From assembly GCA_964647485.1 (NCBI GenBank), contig CAZYHV010000009.1:1-64000 (forward strand): a stretch of DNA of 64,000 nt, written 5' to 3'. The notes beneath the pieces are model-generated. The model searched no databases. It had not been told where the DNA came from and saw only the letters and a program-made list of their open reading frames with translations. Positions 1-10,227 of the stretch are shown in pieces. This DNA comes from FW021-bin31 sp964647485 (GTDB lineage: Bacteria; Bacteroidota; Bacteroidia; Chitinophagales; Chitinophagaceae). Position 1 is the stretch's first letter, and each line of letters opens with the position of its first letter. Made by a program: the position numbers and the translations under genes.

Positions 1-904
1 CCCGCCACATCACAATTCCGCCATAAGGTTTCACTGCTTCTGCCAACATATTGGCACCATCGGCATGTGTACGGCCGTATTTCTGTGGTCCCGGCTGTCC
101 TTCACTATTGGCTTTCACTAAAAAACCTCCGAAATCGGGAATCAACGCATAAATTTCCTCTGCCTTGTTTTTCCACCAGTCTCTTACCTGCTTACCCAGG
201 GGATCAGCCGTTTTTAACCCGCCAAGCAAGATCGGAGAGGCAAAATTAACGGAAAGATAGACCCTTATTCCATACGGACGTAATACATCCGCTATCTTTT
301 TTACTCTTTTTAGATATGGAGCGCTCAAGATTTGAGGAGCGGCATTCACATTATTAAGCACCGCACCATTGATACCGATGGATGCATTGGCACGGGCATA
401 TTCCCGCCACAAGAGCTTGTCCTTTTCTGTTACGGCGAGTGAATCTTTTCCCTGCCAAAAGATGGAACGCCCTGCATATCCTCTTTCTACCGAACCATCC
501 GGATTATCCCAGTGATCCAATATACGACGTTCGTAAGATGGATTACTGACTTTGACAGGCACGGCTTCCCCCGTATGTTGATAACGCAACAAAGCAAAGG
601 TGCCATATAAAAGTCCTAAATCGGTATGGGCGTCCACTCCTTTGGGCGTCAACCGGTATCCATCACCTTTAATTAGCGGGTCTTTTGTTATTTTTAAAGC
701 CACCCGGGCATTGTCTCTCCCCTGCCATCCGCTTTGCAATTCTTTTTTTGCAATCGAAATGACCGGTGATTTTTCCGAAGTCACCACCTGCACGGAAGCA
801 GTGGCTTTAGCACGCAACCAGAGATGATGACCATCTTCTGCCCGACCGGATAGCACCGGTAGGAGCAATAAAATAGAGGTTATTATTTTTTTGATAACTT
901 TCAT
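1..904 (-). CDS. Alpha-glucuronidase, GH67 (partial, C-terminus outside window)
   Basis: Only the first 301 residues are present; the gene runs off the left edge. It begins at 904 with a hydrophobic signal peptide (about residues 1-22, ending near SGRAED). GH67 landmarks are LWREYARANASIGINGAVLNNVNA-type residues 165-188, the ASP/GGL/TADP stretch at 222-235, and FLVKANSEGQPGP at 261-273. Glu268 in that last motif matches the family's proposed general acid. GH67 enzymes remove 4-O-methyl-glucuronic acid from the non-reducing end of xylo-oligosaccharides, so this enzyme probably works in the periplasm after GH115 and GH10 have acted. It lies 18 bases after a GH43 and closes the SusC-SusD-GH2-GH43 operon. 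The catalytic base residues lie outside the window. Confidence 0.93.
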   Translation of the reverse strand, partial: MKVIKKIITSILLLLPVLSGRAEDGHHLWLRAKATASVQVVTSEKSPVISIAKKELQSGWQGRDNARVALKITKDPLIKGDGYRLTPKGVDAHTDLGLLYGTFALLRYQHTGEAVPVKVSNPSYERRILDHWDNPDGSVERGYAGRSIFWQGKDSLAVTEKDKLLWREYARANASIGINGAVLNNVNAAPQILSAPYLKRVKKIADVLRPYGIRVYLSVNFASPILLGGLKTADPLGKQVRDWWKNKAEEIYALIPDFGGFLVKANSEGQPGPQKYGRTHADGANMLAEAVKPYGGIVMWR

Positions 905-922
905 TTCTATTTTATAAAAATT

Positions 923-2593
923 TTAATCCAATTGTTTAAAGACTCCATCCTCTCCCTGATATTTAAACCAATCATATCTTGCCGCATTTTCCGATTTTGT
1001 CCCTTCTGAAGTCGCATACATCGCAAACACACATCCCACAAATCCACCTGCATTTTTCGTACTCAAATATGTACCATCTACTCTGTCTTTCAATAATTTC
1101 CAGTGGCCACCCACCGAATAATAAAAAGAATAAAAATCCCCATCGGCTTTTATCTTTAAGCGGAGCGTATCATTATTTTTAAGTTCAGCTGTTGCCAATA
1201 ACTTTTCTTTCTCATGCTTTCTTCCTGCAGATTGATATAATTCTACAATCGGTTTCCCCTTCTTTACAGACTTACACAAAAAATAATAAAATTGATCGTT
1301 TTGATAAATGACCAACCCAGCCTTTTCATTTCCGGAAACAGGATTAAAAGAAATTTTTACCGATGCATATCCCTCCAGGTGAGCTTGCCTAAAACCTATA
1401 AATGCCGCGTTCTTTTTTTCTCCCAGGGTTATTTTTTTCAGGGGGAGTACCAAAGCGCCATTTTTTATACTATATAAATTTTTGGACGGGTTTCTAAGAA
1501 ATATAAATCTGTCATTCAACTTCCCGGTACTAAAATCATCCACAAACCGGTAATTACCACTGAATTTATCTTTTACGCCTTTTGTCGAAGAAAAAGGAAC
1601 CGGATATTGATATTTCACCTCTTCCCCATGGGGAATAATTACAGGCCATCCATTCTTCCAGGATACAGGCGCCATAAATGTTTCCCGTCCGGTGTTGTAA
1701 TAATCTCCCTTATAAGGTCTGCATCCAAGAAAGACAGCATACCATTTTCCACCCGGAGTCTCCACTAAATCGGCATGCCCGGTAGAGGTAATCGGATGAT
1801 CCCTTGTTGTATCCAAATCTCTCTGAGTAAGAATAGGATTATTCTCGTAGGCAATAAAAGGGCCATCTGCCTTTTTACTTCTAAATATCACTTCGGAATG
1901 ATTATAACCGGTTCCTCCCTGTGCGCACATTAAATAATACCATCCATTCCGCTTATACAAATGCGGGGCTTCTATCCAAACCGGATGTTTAGAGATATCC
2001 GTGCCGCCATTAACCAGTATCTTATTATCCCCAACCGTTTTTTGCTCTTTGATGTTATAGGCAATGATTCGTATAGTTCTATGTCCTTCATACAAAGGAT
2101 TATTATCAGGAGGAATACTGTTGTAAACGATGTAAGCCTTATCTCCCTTATCAAAAAACAAAGAAGGATCAATACCATCAACTTCCGGCAGATAGACCGG
2201 ATCACTCCAGGGTCCTTTAGGATCTTTAGCCGTAATAATAAAATTACCTCCTTGCGTAACATTTGTACAGATGATATAATAAAGTCCCTGATGGTATCGA
2301 ATTGTTGGAGCAAACAATCCCCGGGAAATTCTCGTATCATCCAGTGGAAGCTGTGCATTTCTGTTCATTGCATTTCCCAGCTGCTCCCAATTCACCAAAT
2401 CGGTACTATGAAAAACAGGGAGTCCGGGAAAATAAGCAAAGGAGGAGTTGACAATATAATAATCATTACCCACGCGACATATACTCGGATCAGGATAAAA
2501 TCCCGCCAGAATAGGATTGGTATACCTGAGTTGTGCAAAAAGACTATTGCTACAAAATAGCAACACAAACATTATTTTATAATAAAGTTTCAT
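923..2593 (-). CDS. GH43 beta-xylosidase/alpha-L-arabinofuranosidase with C-terminal beta-sandwich
   Basis: This 556-residue protein has a signal peptide ending near residue 20 (SLFAQ) and no lipobox Cys at the cleavage site, so it is probably periplasmic. The five-bladed propeller covers about residues 23-330. The three GH43 acidic residues are visible: Asp35 in YPDPS (base), Asp142 in GIDPSLFFD (pKa modulator) and Glu208 in VWIEAPH (acid). Residues about 350-550 form the XynB-like concanavalin domain found in many beta-xylosidases of the family. Its closest relative in the window is the lipoprotein GH43 at 29939-31687, with which it shares the layout and the WIEAPH and ILTQRD motifs. It sits between GH2 and GH67 in one operon. 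Xylosidase versus arabinofuranosidase activity cannot be decided from sequence. Confidence 0.9.
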   Translation of the reverse strand: MKLYYKIMFVLLFCSNSLFAQLRYTNPILAGFYPDPSICRVGNDYYIVNSSFAYFPGLPVFHSTDLVNWEQLGNAMNRNAQLPLDDTRISRGLFAPTIRYHQGLYYIICTNVTQGGNFIITAKDPKGPWSDPVYLPEVDGIDPSLFFDKGDKAYIVYNSIPPDNNPLYEGHRTIRIIAYNIKEQKTVGDNKILVNGGTDISKHPVWIEAPHLYKRNGWYYLMCAQGGTGYNHSEVIFRSKKADGPFIAYENNPILTQRDLDTTRDHPITSTGHADLVETPGGKWYAVFLGCRPYKGDYYNTGRETFMAPVSWKNGWPVIIPHGEEVKYQYPVPFSSTKGVKDKFSGNYRFVDDFSTGKLNDRFIFLRNPSKNLYSIKNGALVLPLKKITLGEKKNAAFIGFRQAHLEGYASVKISFNPVSGNEKAGLVIYQNDQFYYFLCKSVKKGKPIVELYQSAGRKHEKEKLLATAELKNNDTLRLKIKADGDFYSFYYSVGGHWKLLKDRVDGTYLSTKNAGGFVGCVFAMYATSEGTKSENAARYDWFKYQGEDGVFKQLD

Positions 2594-2631
2594 TTTTCTT
2601 TTTATACTTCAATTTTACTATAACATTATTT

Positions 2632-5052
2632 TTACTCTTTCGATTTAATACTTACACTAGCAGTGGGTAATCCTTTTGACGCTACCGTCAACTTAAGGTT
2701 TCCCGCTTTCTTTTTTGATTTAACAATTACCAGACACCTTCCTTTCCATGCTTTATGTTGTAAATCCTGATAACTCTCTGTATTTACAGGATTTGCATTC
2801 CCAATTCCAATAATTTCTCCGGGTCCTTTCAACCGGAAAGAAAGAAGATTCTCTGCATCAGGATTACGAATACCGTTTGCATCGTTTAACACGACTGTTA
2901 TATAACTTAAATCCTGCCCGTTCGCATGAATCACTTTTCTATCTGCCGATAATTGAATTTGAGAAACTGTTTTTGCTGTACGAAGTACAGTTTCATTAAC
3001 TTTTTCACCATCCGAATACCCCACAGCCTTTAAAATTCCGGGGTGATATGGTACCTTAAAGGTAGTCATAAATTTGGTAGAGCGGTTGGTCGGTTTTACC
3101 CCAAGTAATTTACCATTCAAAAATAACCTTACTGTATCACAAGACGAATAAACCTGAACATCAAAAGTTTTCTCCTCCTGTCCTTTCCAATTCCAACTAG
3201 CCACCACATCATCCCAATGCCACTTACTCCATTTGGTATTCGGGTCGTGCGGAAAAGAAGGATGAGGAGGCTTTACAAACAAACTTAGCTGATTTTTCTT
3301 CCAAAGAGTCTCTCGGTAATAAGATTGAGGACGTCTCCATCCACAGATATTAAAATCGCCACTGTATGCCAAGTGCCAGGGATAATAATTTTGGGTTTGC
3401 GGCCAGTCAAACCAACCAAGGCCTGCTTCCCCAATATAGTCCCATGCGGTCCACACAAAATCTCCAATAACCCAGGAATGATCCTCTACATTCATCCAAT
3501 ATTCAAATGCTTTAGGCGCAAAAGATTCGGAACCATATACGACCCGTTTCGGGTTTCTGGTAAATCCATTTTTAAAGAAATCCTGTCGATATAATCCGTA
3601 ATTATAACCAGAAACATCTAAAGCTGAAATAAAGTTGTCCTTCTTTATTCCGGGGTTATTAACAGCAGCAGTAACGGGTCTCGTCGTATCCAAAGAATGA
3701 ACAAAAGCTGCTAACTGATGTGCTGTTCGGGCTACTGATGAATCTTCCATGCCGGGCACCTCATTCCCTATGCTCCACATAATAATCGACGGATGATTAC
3801 GATCACGGGAGATCATGGAACGGAGATCTTTCTTCCACCATTGAGAAAAGAATAAATGATAATCATAAGGAGATTTCTCCTTTAACCACATATCAAAAGC
3901 CTCATCTATGACTAACATTCCTAAGCTGTCGCAAGCATCCAAAAACGCAGGTGCAGGCGGATTGTGTGCACAACGAACGGCATTAAACCCTGCCTTTTTC
4001 AACAATTTAACCTTACGAGCCTCTGCCCTATCATAAGATTTGGCTCCCAATGGACCATTACCCGAATGAACACAACCGCCTTTCAGCTTTAACGATTTCC
4101 CATTTAAGCGAAAGCCATGCGTTGCATCAAATGAAAAAGTCCGTACCCCAAATTTTGTTTTTAGTTGATCAACTAATTTATTCCCTTTATAGACTTGTGT
4201 TAAAGCTGTGTAACGATAAGGAGACTGAGTCGACCACAAACGCGGATGTGAGACCTCCATCCTTTGATCAAATACATTTGTACTATCTGCTTCTATCATT
4301 TCTTTATTAGTAACCCTGGCAACCCTTTTACCCTGCTCATCTAAAATAGAAGTAACCAATTTTATCGCAGCATCCGCTGCAGTTTCATTTTTCACTTTAG
4401 TATCTATATTCAATTGTCCGGATAGTCCGTTAGCCTTGAGAGTAGTAATGACATTTCCCCAATGTACTATATGAACAGGGTCTAAATAAGTTAGCCAAAC
4501 ATGACGATAAATACCCGATCCGGAATACCAGCGACTGTTCTTCCCCACATTTTTGACCTGTACAGCTAAAACATTCTCCCTTCCAAAATTTATATCATCT
4601 GTTATGTCGTACCAAAAGCTTGTGTATCCATAGGGATGGTTACCTAAATGATGACCATTGAGCCATATATCGGCATTCATATAAATTCCATCAAACTGAA
4701 TTTGCACTTGCTCTCCTTTTTTTATTTTAGGAACAACAAATGTTTTTCTGTACCATCCCACTCCACCTGTGGTAAATCCTCCGCTGACCTGGCTAATCGC
4801 ATTAGAATCAAAAGGGGAATGGGTATGAGGTAAGTTTTCAATACTCCAGTCATGGGGTAGATCGATTTTTCGCCATTGGGTGTCATTGAAATCCGGATCA
4901 TTGGCATTTTGTGCTCCTCCCCGATGGAACTTCCAGTTGAAATCAAAAAGAGTTCTGTTTCTTAGCGGGAGACCTTTCTCCTGACTATGCGTTATCCTAC
5001 AAACTCCCACTATCAATACTAGGACAAGTAGCAGCAACTTTCTTCTTATCAT
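2632..5052 (-). CDS. GH2 glycosidase (beta-galactosidase-like) with DUF4982
   Basis: The domains in order are a GH2 sugar-binding N-terminal domain, an Ig-like domain, the TIM barrel, a DUF4982 domain and a final Ig-like domain. Counted from the first ATG at 5079, the acid/base is Glu440 in MWSIGNEVPG and the nucleophile is Glu518 in VVYGSESF. I place the start at 5052 because it begins a clean signal peptide (MIRRKLLLLVLVLIVG); the nine residues before it look like leader sequence. Beta-galactosidase is the usual activity for this architecture, but GH2 members in xylan loci can remove other caps, so the substrate is open. In a GH67/GH115/GH95 setting it may trim galactose from complex glucuronoarabinoxylan side chains. 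It follows SusD by about 57 bases. Confidence 0.9.
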   Translation of the reverse strand: MIRRKLLLLVLVLIVGVCRITHSQEKGLPLRNRTLFDFNWKFHRGGAQNANDPDFNDTQWRKIDLPHDWSIENLPHTHSPFDSNAISQVSGGFTTGGVGWYRKTFVVPKIKKGEQVQIQFDGIYMNADIWLNGHHLGNHPYGYTSFWYDITDDINFGRENVLAVQVKNVGKNSRWYSGSGIYRHVWLTYLDPVHIVHWGNVITTLKANGLSGQLNIDTKVKNETAADAAIKLVTSILDEQGKRVARVTNKEMIEADSTNVFDQRMEVSHPRLWSTQSPYRYTALTQVYKGNKLVDQLKTKFGVRTFSFDATHGFRLNGKSLKLKGGCVHSGNGPLGAKSYDRAEARKVKLLKKAGFNAVRCAHNPPAPAFLDACDSLGMLVIDEAFDMWLKEKSPYDYHLFFSQWWKKDLRSMISRDRNHPSIIMWSIGNEVPGMEDSSVARTAHQLAAFVHSLDTTRPVTAAVNNPGIKKDNFISALDVSGYNYGLYRQDFFKNGFTRNPKRVVYGSESFAPKAFEYWMNVEDHSWVIGDFVWTAWDYIGEAGLGWFDWPQTQNYYPWHLAYSGDFNICGWRRPQSYYRETLWKKNQLSLFVKPPHPSFPHDPNTKWSKWHWDDVVASWNWKGQEEKTFDVQVYSSCDTVRLFLNGKLLGVKPTNRSTKFMTTFKVPYHPGILKAVGYSDGEKVNETVLRTAKTVSQIQLSADRKVIHANGQDLSYITVVLNDANGIRNPDAENLLSFRLKGPGEIIGIGNANPVNTESYQDLQHKAWKGRCLVIVKSKKKAGNLKLTVASKGLPTASVSIKSKE

Positions 5053-5109
5053 GGTACTATAATAATAGTTAATAATCATTTCCTATTTCCCAGACATTAT
5101 TATTCATTA

Positions 5110-7056
5110 CTATTCGTATCCCGGGTTCTGAAAAGCCTTTTTATCGGCTTCGCTCATCTGTAATGCATCAAGCTGTCCCTGCGGAATGGGGCGCAGATAA
5201 AGATATTTTTCAATATTTCGATGTACAGTTTGTGGCGTATGATCTCCCCAGTTAGATCCACTAATAGTGTAAGAGGAAGCAAATTGTGCCCATTTCTGTG
5301 TACGCACTAAATCTAACCAACGCTGACCATCCCCATAATATTCACGAGAACTTTCTTTCAAAATGTAGTCAATAGTTATTGTTGAAGGAGTTGCCGCCGT
5401 CATAGCCGCACCATGATCCTGCACTTTTGGAGTATTCCCATTATGATCCCAACTCCATTTACCTGCCCGTTCACGAATCACATTAATTAAATCCCTTGAA
5501 GTCATGCCAGCCTGTGTCGTTGCACCTTTTACAGCTGCCTCAGCCGCAACAAAGTATAATTGTGAAAAATATGCTATCACAAAAGGACGAGTACTTGCGG
5601 CATTAGGAGAACCTAACCCACCATTATTATCCGTACGATACTCCCCTAATTTCCATAATCCCGGATACATAATTCTGCTTACACCCTCCGGTGCAACAAC
5701 AAAATCTGCACGTCCGGGCAACGTACCTGCTCCAACGTTGCTATTCCCCTGACCATTGGGATAATCAACAGGAACAGCCGGCTTTTCATCAAGGAATGTC
5801 AACACCGCGCCACCATTACTAACCGGCATAAAATGTGCATTATAAACGGGTTCCTGAATTCCTGATGCATTCAGGTTAGCACGATATACAGTCGTAAAAG
5901 TACCATCGTAGCGGGAATCATTGGTTTTATCTGCAAAGGTATTTTTGATAACTTCTATGGTAGGGCACATCCGGGTCCATGGACGTCCCAGGTCCTGAGT
6001 TGCTGCACGCTGAACAGAACTTACAGGTGTCCATGTCGAAGAAGAAGAGCTGCTCGTTATGGTTGTATAATTCCATTGCATCATCCAACCAGCAAAGTTA
6101 TCTGCATCACCACCATTGCCATACGTAAGACTGGCTCCATTATAATACTCGCTTGTCTCGGTATGATCCGCATATAATAACTCTTCCTTATTACGATCAT
6201 TCTCAGCACTATGTAAGTCATAGAATGTTGGCATTAATCCATATGGGCCCGGATCGTTGATGGCCGTCGTAGCCACATCATACGCCTGCTGAAAATACCA
6301 TTGAGCATCATGTCCATCAGGATCCGTACGATTGGTTTCGGGATAAGTAGGTATATTGTTCGGGTTTTGTAACCACCAGGCATAGGTAAGGTAGGCCTTG
6401 GCCAGGTAAAGACGAGCAACCGTTTTAGTTACCGTACCGGTGAGTCGGGGTTGCGCTGGCAAATCATTTACCGAAGCCAACAAATCAGGAAAAATAGCTT
6501 TGGTATAAACCTCCGGCACAGTGTTACGAACAGAGACTCTCACAGGGTTAGTATTAAAGCTCAACTCTCCGGAGCCCAAGTCCAGAGGTACCCCCCCAAA
6601 TGTCTGTACCAACTGCAAATAATAGAACGCACGGAAAAAGTGTGCTTCTGCGAGCAACGCTTTTGAAATATCCATCTCAGAACCGTATTCAATGATACCG
6701 CTGGCAGTGTTGATGGCAGGAAACGCATTACCCCATAAAACATCCGATCGACTTGTAGTAGAAGTGATTTTGCCCTGGCCAGAAAGATCCATAACTTTAA
6801 AATTTTGGTCCGCACTTTGGGCATAGGTTACTTCATCGGTACCGGTTTCACCTGTATTGTAATAATAGGCATTCCCATAAATATAGCGCAGGTTCGCATA
6901 CAGGGATGTTATTCCCCCTTTAACCCCTTTTTCAGTTTTGAAAAAATCTGGAGTATAAATACTGCGCGGCTGTTCATTGAGTATTTTAGAACAACCCGTC
7001 AACAACCAAGTCATCAGTATTAATCCTGTCAACCTTGTTATATATGTCTGTTTCAT
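5110..7056 (-). CDS. SusD/RagB-family surface glycan-binding lipoprotein
   Basis: At 648 residues it has a lipoprotein signal with lipobox LLTGC (Cys22), so it is anchored to the outer membrane and probably exposed on the surface. SusD features are the N-terminal EQPRSIYTPDFFKTEKGV region, the helical TPR-like core with HFFRAFYYLQLVQTFGGVPL near residues 140-160, and the C-terminal EYYGDGQRWLDLVRTQKW and YLRPIPQGQL motifs. It acts as the lid of the paired SusC transporter, binding oligosaccharides before import. The gene starts 11 bases after the susC stop, so the two are translated from one transcript. It is longer than the other SusDs here (510-620 residues), with a Ser-rich insertion around residue 335. 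Confidence 0.96.
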   Translation of the reverse strand: MKQTYITRLTGLILMTWLLTGCSKILNEQPRSIYTPDFFKTEKGVKGGITSLYANLRYIYGNAYYYNTGETGTDEVTYAQSADQNFKVMDLSGQGKITSTTSRSDVLWGNAFPAINTASGIIEYGSEMDISKALLAEAHFFRAFYYLQLVQTFGGVPLDLGSGELSFNTNPVRVSVRNTVPEVYTKAIFPDLLASVNDLPAQPRLTGTVTKTVARLYLAKAYLTYAWWLQNPNNIPTYPETNRTDPDGHDAQWYFQQAYDVATTAINDPGPYGLMPTFYDLHSAENDRNKEELLYADHTETSEYYNGASLTYGNGGDADNFAGWMMQWNYTTITSSSSSSTWTPVSSVQRAATQDLGRPWTRMCPTIEVIKNTFADKTNDSRYDGTFTTVYRANLNASGIQEPVYNAHFMPVSNGGAVLTFLDEKPAVPVDYPNGQGNSNVGAGTLPGRADFVVAPEGVSRIMYPGLWKLGEYRTDNNGGLGSPNAASTRPFVIAYFSQLYFVAAEAAVKGATTQAGMTSRDLINVIRERAGKWSWDHNGNTPKVQDHGAAMTAATPSTITIDYILKESSREYYGDGQRWLDLVRTQKWAQFASSYTISGSNWGDHTPQTVHRNIEKYLYLRPIPQGQLDALQMSEADKKAFQNPGYE

Positions 7057-7067
7057 GATAGTCTTTT

Positions 7068-10000
7068 TTAAAATGTTAAATTAATGCCAATCAAATAATT
7101 GCGCGTAGCAGGTGAGTTCGTACCTAAAGTCAGCAGACGATGCCGATAAGTTGAAGTTACAGCGGCATTTTCATCCCCATAAGAATTTGTTTCGGGATCC
7201 AAACCCGAAGCATTATGGAAAGGTGAAAAAAGGACAAATGGATTTTGTGCAGTAACATAAAGGCGAAGATTATCTATCCCTGCATCTTTTAACCACCTCT
7301 GCTGGAAAGTGTACCCCAGTGAAATAGTTCGTATTTTTAGATAGGAAGCATCAAAATATCCCAAAGTAGAGCCATACTTGGGATTATCGCCACTTGTTAC
7401 GCCACCAGGCTTAGGATATTTGGCATCTGTGTCCTCCGTTGTCCAATAATCTACATTTACATTATTCCTGCGTCCACTTAACATGTTGAGATAACCAGAG
7501 GATGAATAAAGGGTACTGATAAGGATTCCGCCACTTTTAAAAGTACCAACAGCAGTTAAGTCAAACCCTTTATAAGACAGCCTGGTATTAAAACCTCCCT
7601 GAAAATCAGGATTTACATTCATGACTTGCCGGTCTTCCGATCCAATGGCCCTGGTTGGTTTACCATCAGAACCGTAATCTCCGGTATATTTTACCTTAAT
7701 CATTCCCACATTTCCTCCCGGCTCCAATATATCCAGATATGGATCATTTTTTTGCCAAAGTCCAACTTTCTTATAATCATAGATCACATTAATCGGATGT
7801 CCCACAAACCACCAATTCGCCTCGTCTCTGGTCTCCCCGGAAGCAAGTGCTACCAGCTTGTTGCGATTGCCATATATATTGATGCCGGCAGTCCAGTTCC
7901 ATCCATTAAGATTATCCAGTATAACACCCTGCAAAGAGAGTTCCAGACCTTTATTCTCCGTTTTACCAATATTAGCAGTATAGCTGCTTACACCAGAGGT
8001 ATTAGGCAGACTGACGTCCAATAAAATATCGTTGGTTTTTGTTACATAGTATTCTATAGTACCCGACAAACGGTTATTCAACAGGGCAAAATCCAGACCG
8101 TAATTCCATGTTTTGGAATACTCCCATCCTAAGTTTGCATTAGGAAGCTGGGTTACATAGTAACCGGTAGCATAAGTATCATCACCAAAATTGTAAGGTC
8201 GTGTACTTAAACGTCCAAGTGTTGCATACGGAGCAATAGCCTGATTCGACGTTTGTCCAAAACCTACACGCAGTTTTAACATGTTTACCCAGGGCGCTCC
8301 ATTCATAAATGATTCATTCCCGATATTCCAACCGGCCGAAACTGCCGGATAAGTATGCCACTTATGCCCTTCGGCCAGCCTTGAAGAAGCATCAGAACGT
8401 ACAGTAGCAGTCAACATATAGCGATTATCATAGGCATACATAGCGCGTCCCATCCACGACATGAGACCACTTACACGGTAGTCCTGATTATTCGGATCAA
8501 TCTTAATTTCACCAGCAGCCTGTCCCAAATTATAGAACTGGAATGCATCAGAAGGAATACCTTTAGCCGACATGGCCGATCGATTGTATTTGTTTTGCTC
8601 TGTTGAATAAAGCGCAACGACATCCAACCGGTGCTTTTCTGCAAAAGTACGGTCATAGGTCAACAAATTCTCCACTACCCAATGATAAGTATGAGCATTA
8701 CTGACAGAAGCTGTAGATTCGTTATTTGGATTGCTGTTGTTTATCCCTTCTCCCGTATAACTACCGTTGTTGTCTATCTGAAAATCCAGACCGACATTAA
8801 CGTGATACTTTAAGCCTTTAACCCAAGGTATCTTCACTTCTCCAAAAAGGGTATTATAGGTTCCAAATGCCCTGGTTTCATTCAGCCATTTGCCCTTCAG
8901 GCTGTCCAGAATGGCTTTCGAATATACCCATGTTTCATCCAAAGGCATTTTAATTGTTCTTTTCCATGATCCATCTTTATTAAACGGACTTGCAATAGGT
9001 GACATGCTCAGGATATTGTACAACCCGACTTGAGACCCCTCAGTGATGCTGTAGCTGGTGTTTGTAGAAAAACCAAAACGAAAATATTTTCCTACATTCT
9101 GATCGATGGTGCCGTGTAATGAATACCTGCTATATTGTTGTGTCGGGATCACTCCTTCGTCATGGTAATAGCCTGCACCAAAACTATAACTTCCCTGATT
9201 TGTACCTCCCGATACATTTATATTGTGATTGGTAACCACAGCAGTCCTGTACAACAGATCCTGCCAATCTGTATTGATGTCATCCGATTCATCCACCCCA
9301 TTCGTATATTCACCGGCAGCTTTACGAAGTGCTATAAATTCCGGCCCGTTCATCATCGGATATTTAGCAAAAACCTTTTTTATGCCATAGTAACCACTGT
9401 AAGATATTTTCGCCTTTTGCCCTTTGTGTCCCTTTTTCGTTTGGATTAAAATTACCCCATTGGCGCCTCTGGAACCATAAATAGCAGTTGCAGAAGCATC
9501 TTTGAGGATATCAATGCTTTTTATATTACTGGGATCAATATCACTAATGGACCCGCCAAAAGGAATACCATCCAATACAATCAAGGGATCATTACTCGCT
9601 GTCAGAGAACGTGTCCCTCTTATACGTATCTGCATAGCCGCACCTGGCTGAGATGACGTGGGAGCCATCACCACCCCGGGCAGACGTCCCTGCAATGCAT
9701 CCGATATATTCGATGCCGGAACTTCCCGCATATCATCTCCACTAATAGAAGCAACAGAACCAGTCACCGCTTCTTTTCGCTGTGTACCATATCCTATTAC
9801 CACCAGTTCATTCAAGGAACTGGCCGTAGTCCCCAATGTAATGTGGAGGGTTTGGTCGGTAGCACCAAGTGTTATCTTTTTGGTCTTATATCCAATGTAG
9901 GATATAAGCAGCGTACTATTAGCCGGTGCATCCAGTTGAAATTGGCCATTGGCGTCTGTCGTAGTCCCTGTTGTTGTTCCATCTACCTGAATAGTAACCC

Positions 10001-10214
10001 CAATAAGCGGGTTACCACCTGCATCTTCAACCGTGCCCTGGACATGAATATTTACAGCCTGCGCTAAGGGCAACGTATAATCAGCGGAGGCATGAACAAG
10101 ACACGGTAAGCATAAAGAGATCAATAAAAATAGTGGAGCAAATAGAAATGTATGGTACAACCTATTTGATTGCCATGCAAAAGATGTTTTAAAGAAAATA
10201 AGTCTATTCTTCAT
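7068..10214 (-). CDS. SusC/RagA-family TonB-dependent outer-membrane transporter
   Basis: The protein is 1048 residues long. An unusually long signal region (to about residue 43) is followed by a carboxypeptidase-regulatory-like domain (about 55-135), a TonB-box-like segment (LNELVVIGYGTQRKEAVTG), the plug with LVVLDGIPFGGSISDIDPS-type and ATAIYGSRGANGVILI motifs, and the beta barrel ending in GINLTF. It imports glycan fragments bound by its SusD partner using TonB energy. It is the first gene of the operon SusC-SusD-GH2-GH43-GH67. Its upstream region has a LacI-type operator over a likely -33 box (10467-10478) and an apparent antisense RNA gene over the start codon, so both transcriptional and antisense control are plausible. 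Confidence 0.97.
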   Translation of the reverse strand: MKNRLIFFKTSFAWQSNRLYHTFLFAPLFLLISLCLPCLVHASADYTLPLAQAVNIHVQGTVEDAGGNPLIGVTIQVDGTTTGTTTDANGQFQLDAPANSTLLISYIGYKTKKITLGATDQTLHITLGTTASSLNELVVIGYGTQRKEAVTGSVASISGDDMREVPASNISDALQGRLPGVVMAPTSSQPGAAMQIRIRGTRSLTASNDPLIVLDGIPFGGSISDIDPSNIKSIDILKDASATAIYGSRGANGVILIQTKKGHKGQKAKISYSGYYGIKKVFAKYPMMNGPEFIALRKAAGEYTNGVDESDDINTDWQDLLYRTAVVTNHNINVSGGTNQGSYSFGAGYYHDEGVIPTQQYSRYSLHGTIDQNVGKYFRFGFSTNTSYSITEGSQVGLYNILSMSPIASPFNKDGSWKRTIKMPLDETWVYSKAILDSLKGKWLNETRAFGTYNTLFGEVKIPWVKGLKYHVNVGLDFQIDNNGSYTGEGINNSNPNNESTASVSNAHTYHWVVENLLTYDRTFAEKHRLDVVALYSTEQNKYNRSAMSAKGIPSDAFQFYNLGQAAGEIKIDPNNQDYRVSGLMSWMGRAMYAYDNRYMLTATVRSDASSRLAEGHKWHTYPAVSAGWNIGNESFMNGAPWVNMLKLRVGFGQTSNQAIAPYATLGRLSTRPYNFGDDTYATGYYVTQLPNANLGWEYSKTWNYGLDFALLNNRLSGTIEYYVTKTNDILLDVSLPNTSGVSSYTANIGKTENKGLELSLQGVILDNLNGWNWTAGINIYGNRNKLVALASGETRDEANWWFVGHPINVIYDYKKVGLWQKNDPYLDILEPGGNVGMIKVKYTGDYGSDGKPTRAIGSEDRQVMNVNPDFQGGFNTRLSYKGFDLTAVGTFKSGGILISTLYSSSGYLNMLSGRRNNVNVDYWTTEDTDAKYPKPGGVTSGDNPKYGSTLGYFDASYLKIRTISLGYTFQQRWLKDAGIDNLRLYVTAQNPFVLFSPFHNASGLDPETNSYGDENAAVTSTYRHRLLTLGTNSPATRNYLIGINLTF

Positions 10215-10227
10215 ATCTTTGTAATTA

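Noticed and set aside
1961..2560. 199-codon plus-strand open frame opposite GH43
   Set aside because: It lies entirely antisense to a well-supported GH43 and shows no domain, signal or promoter.
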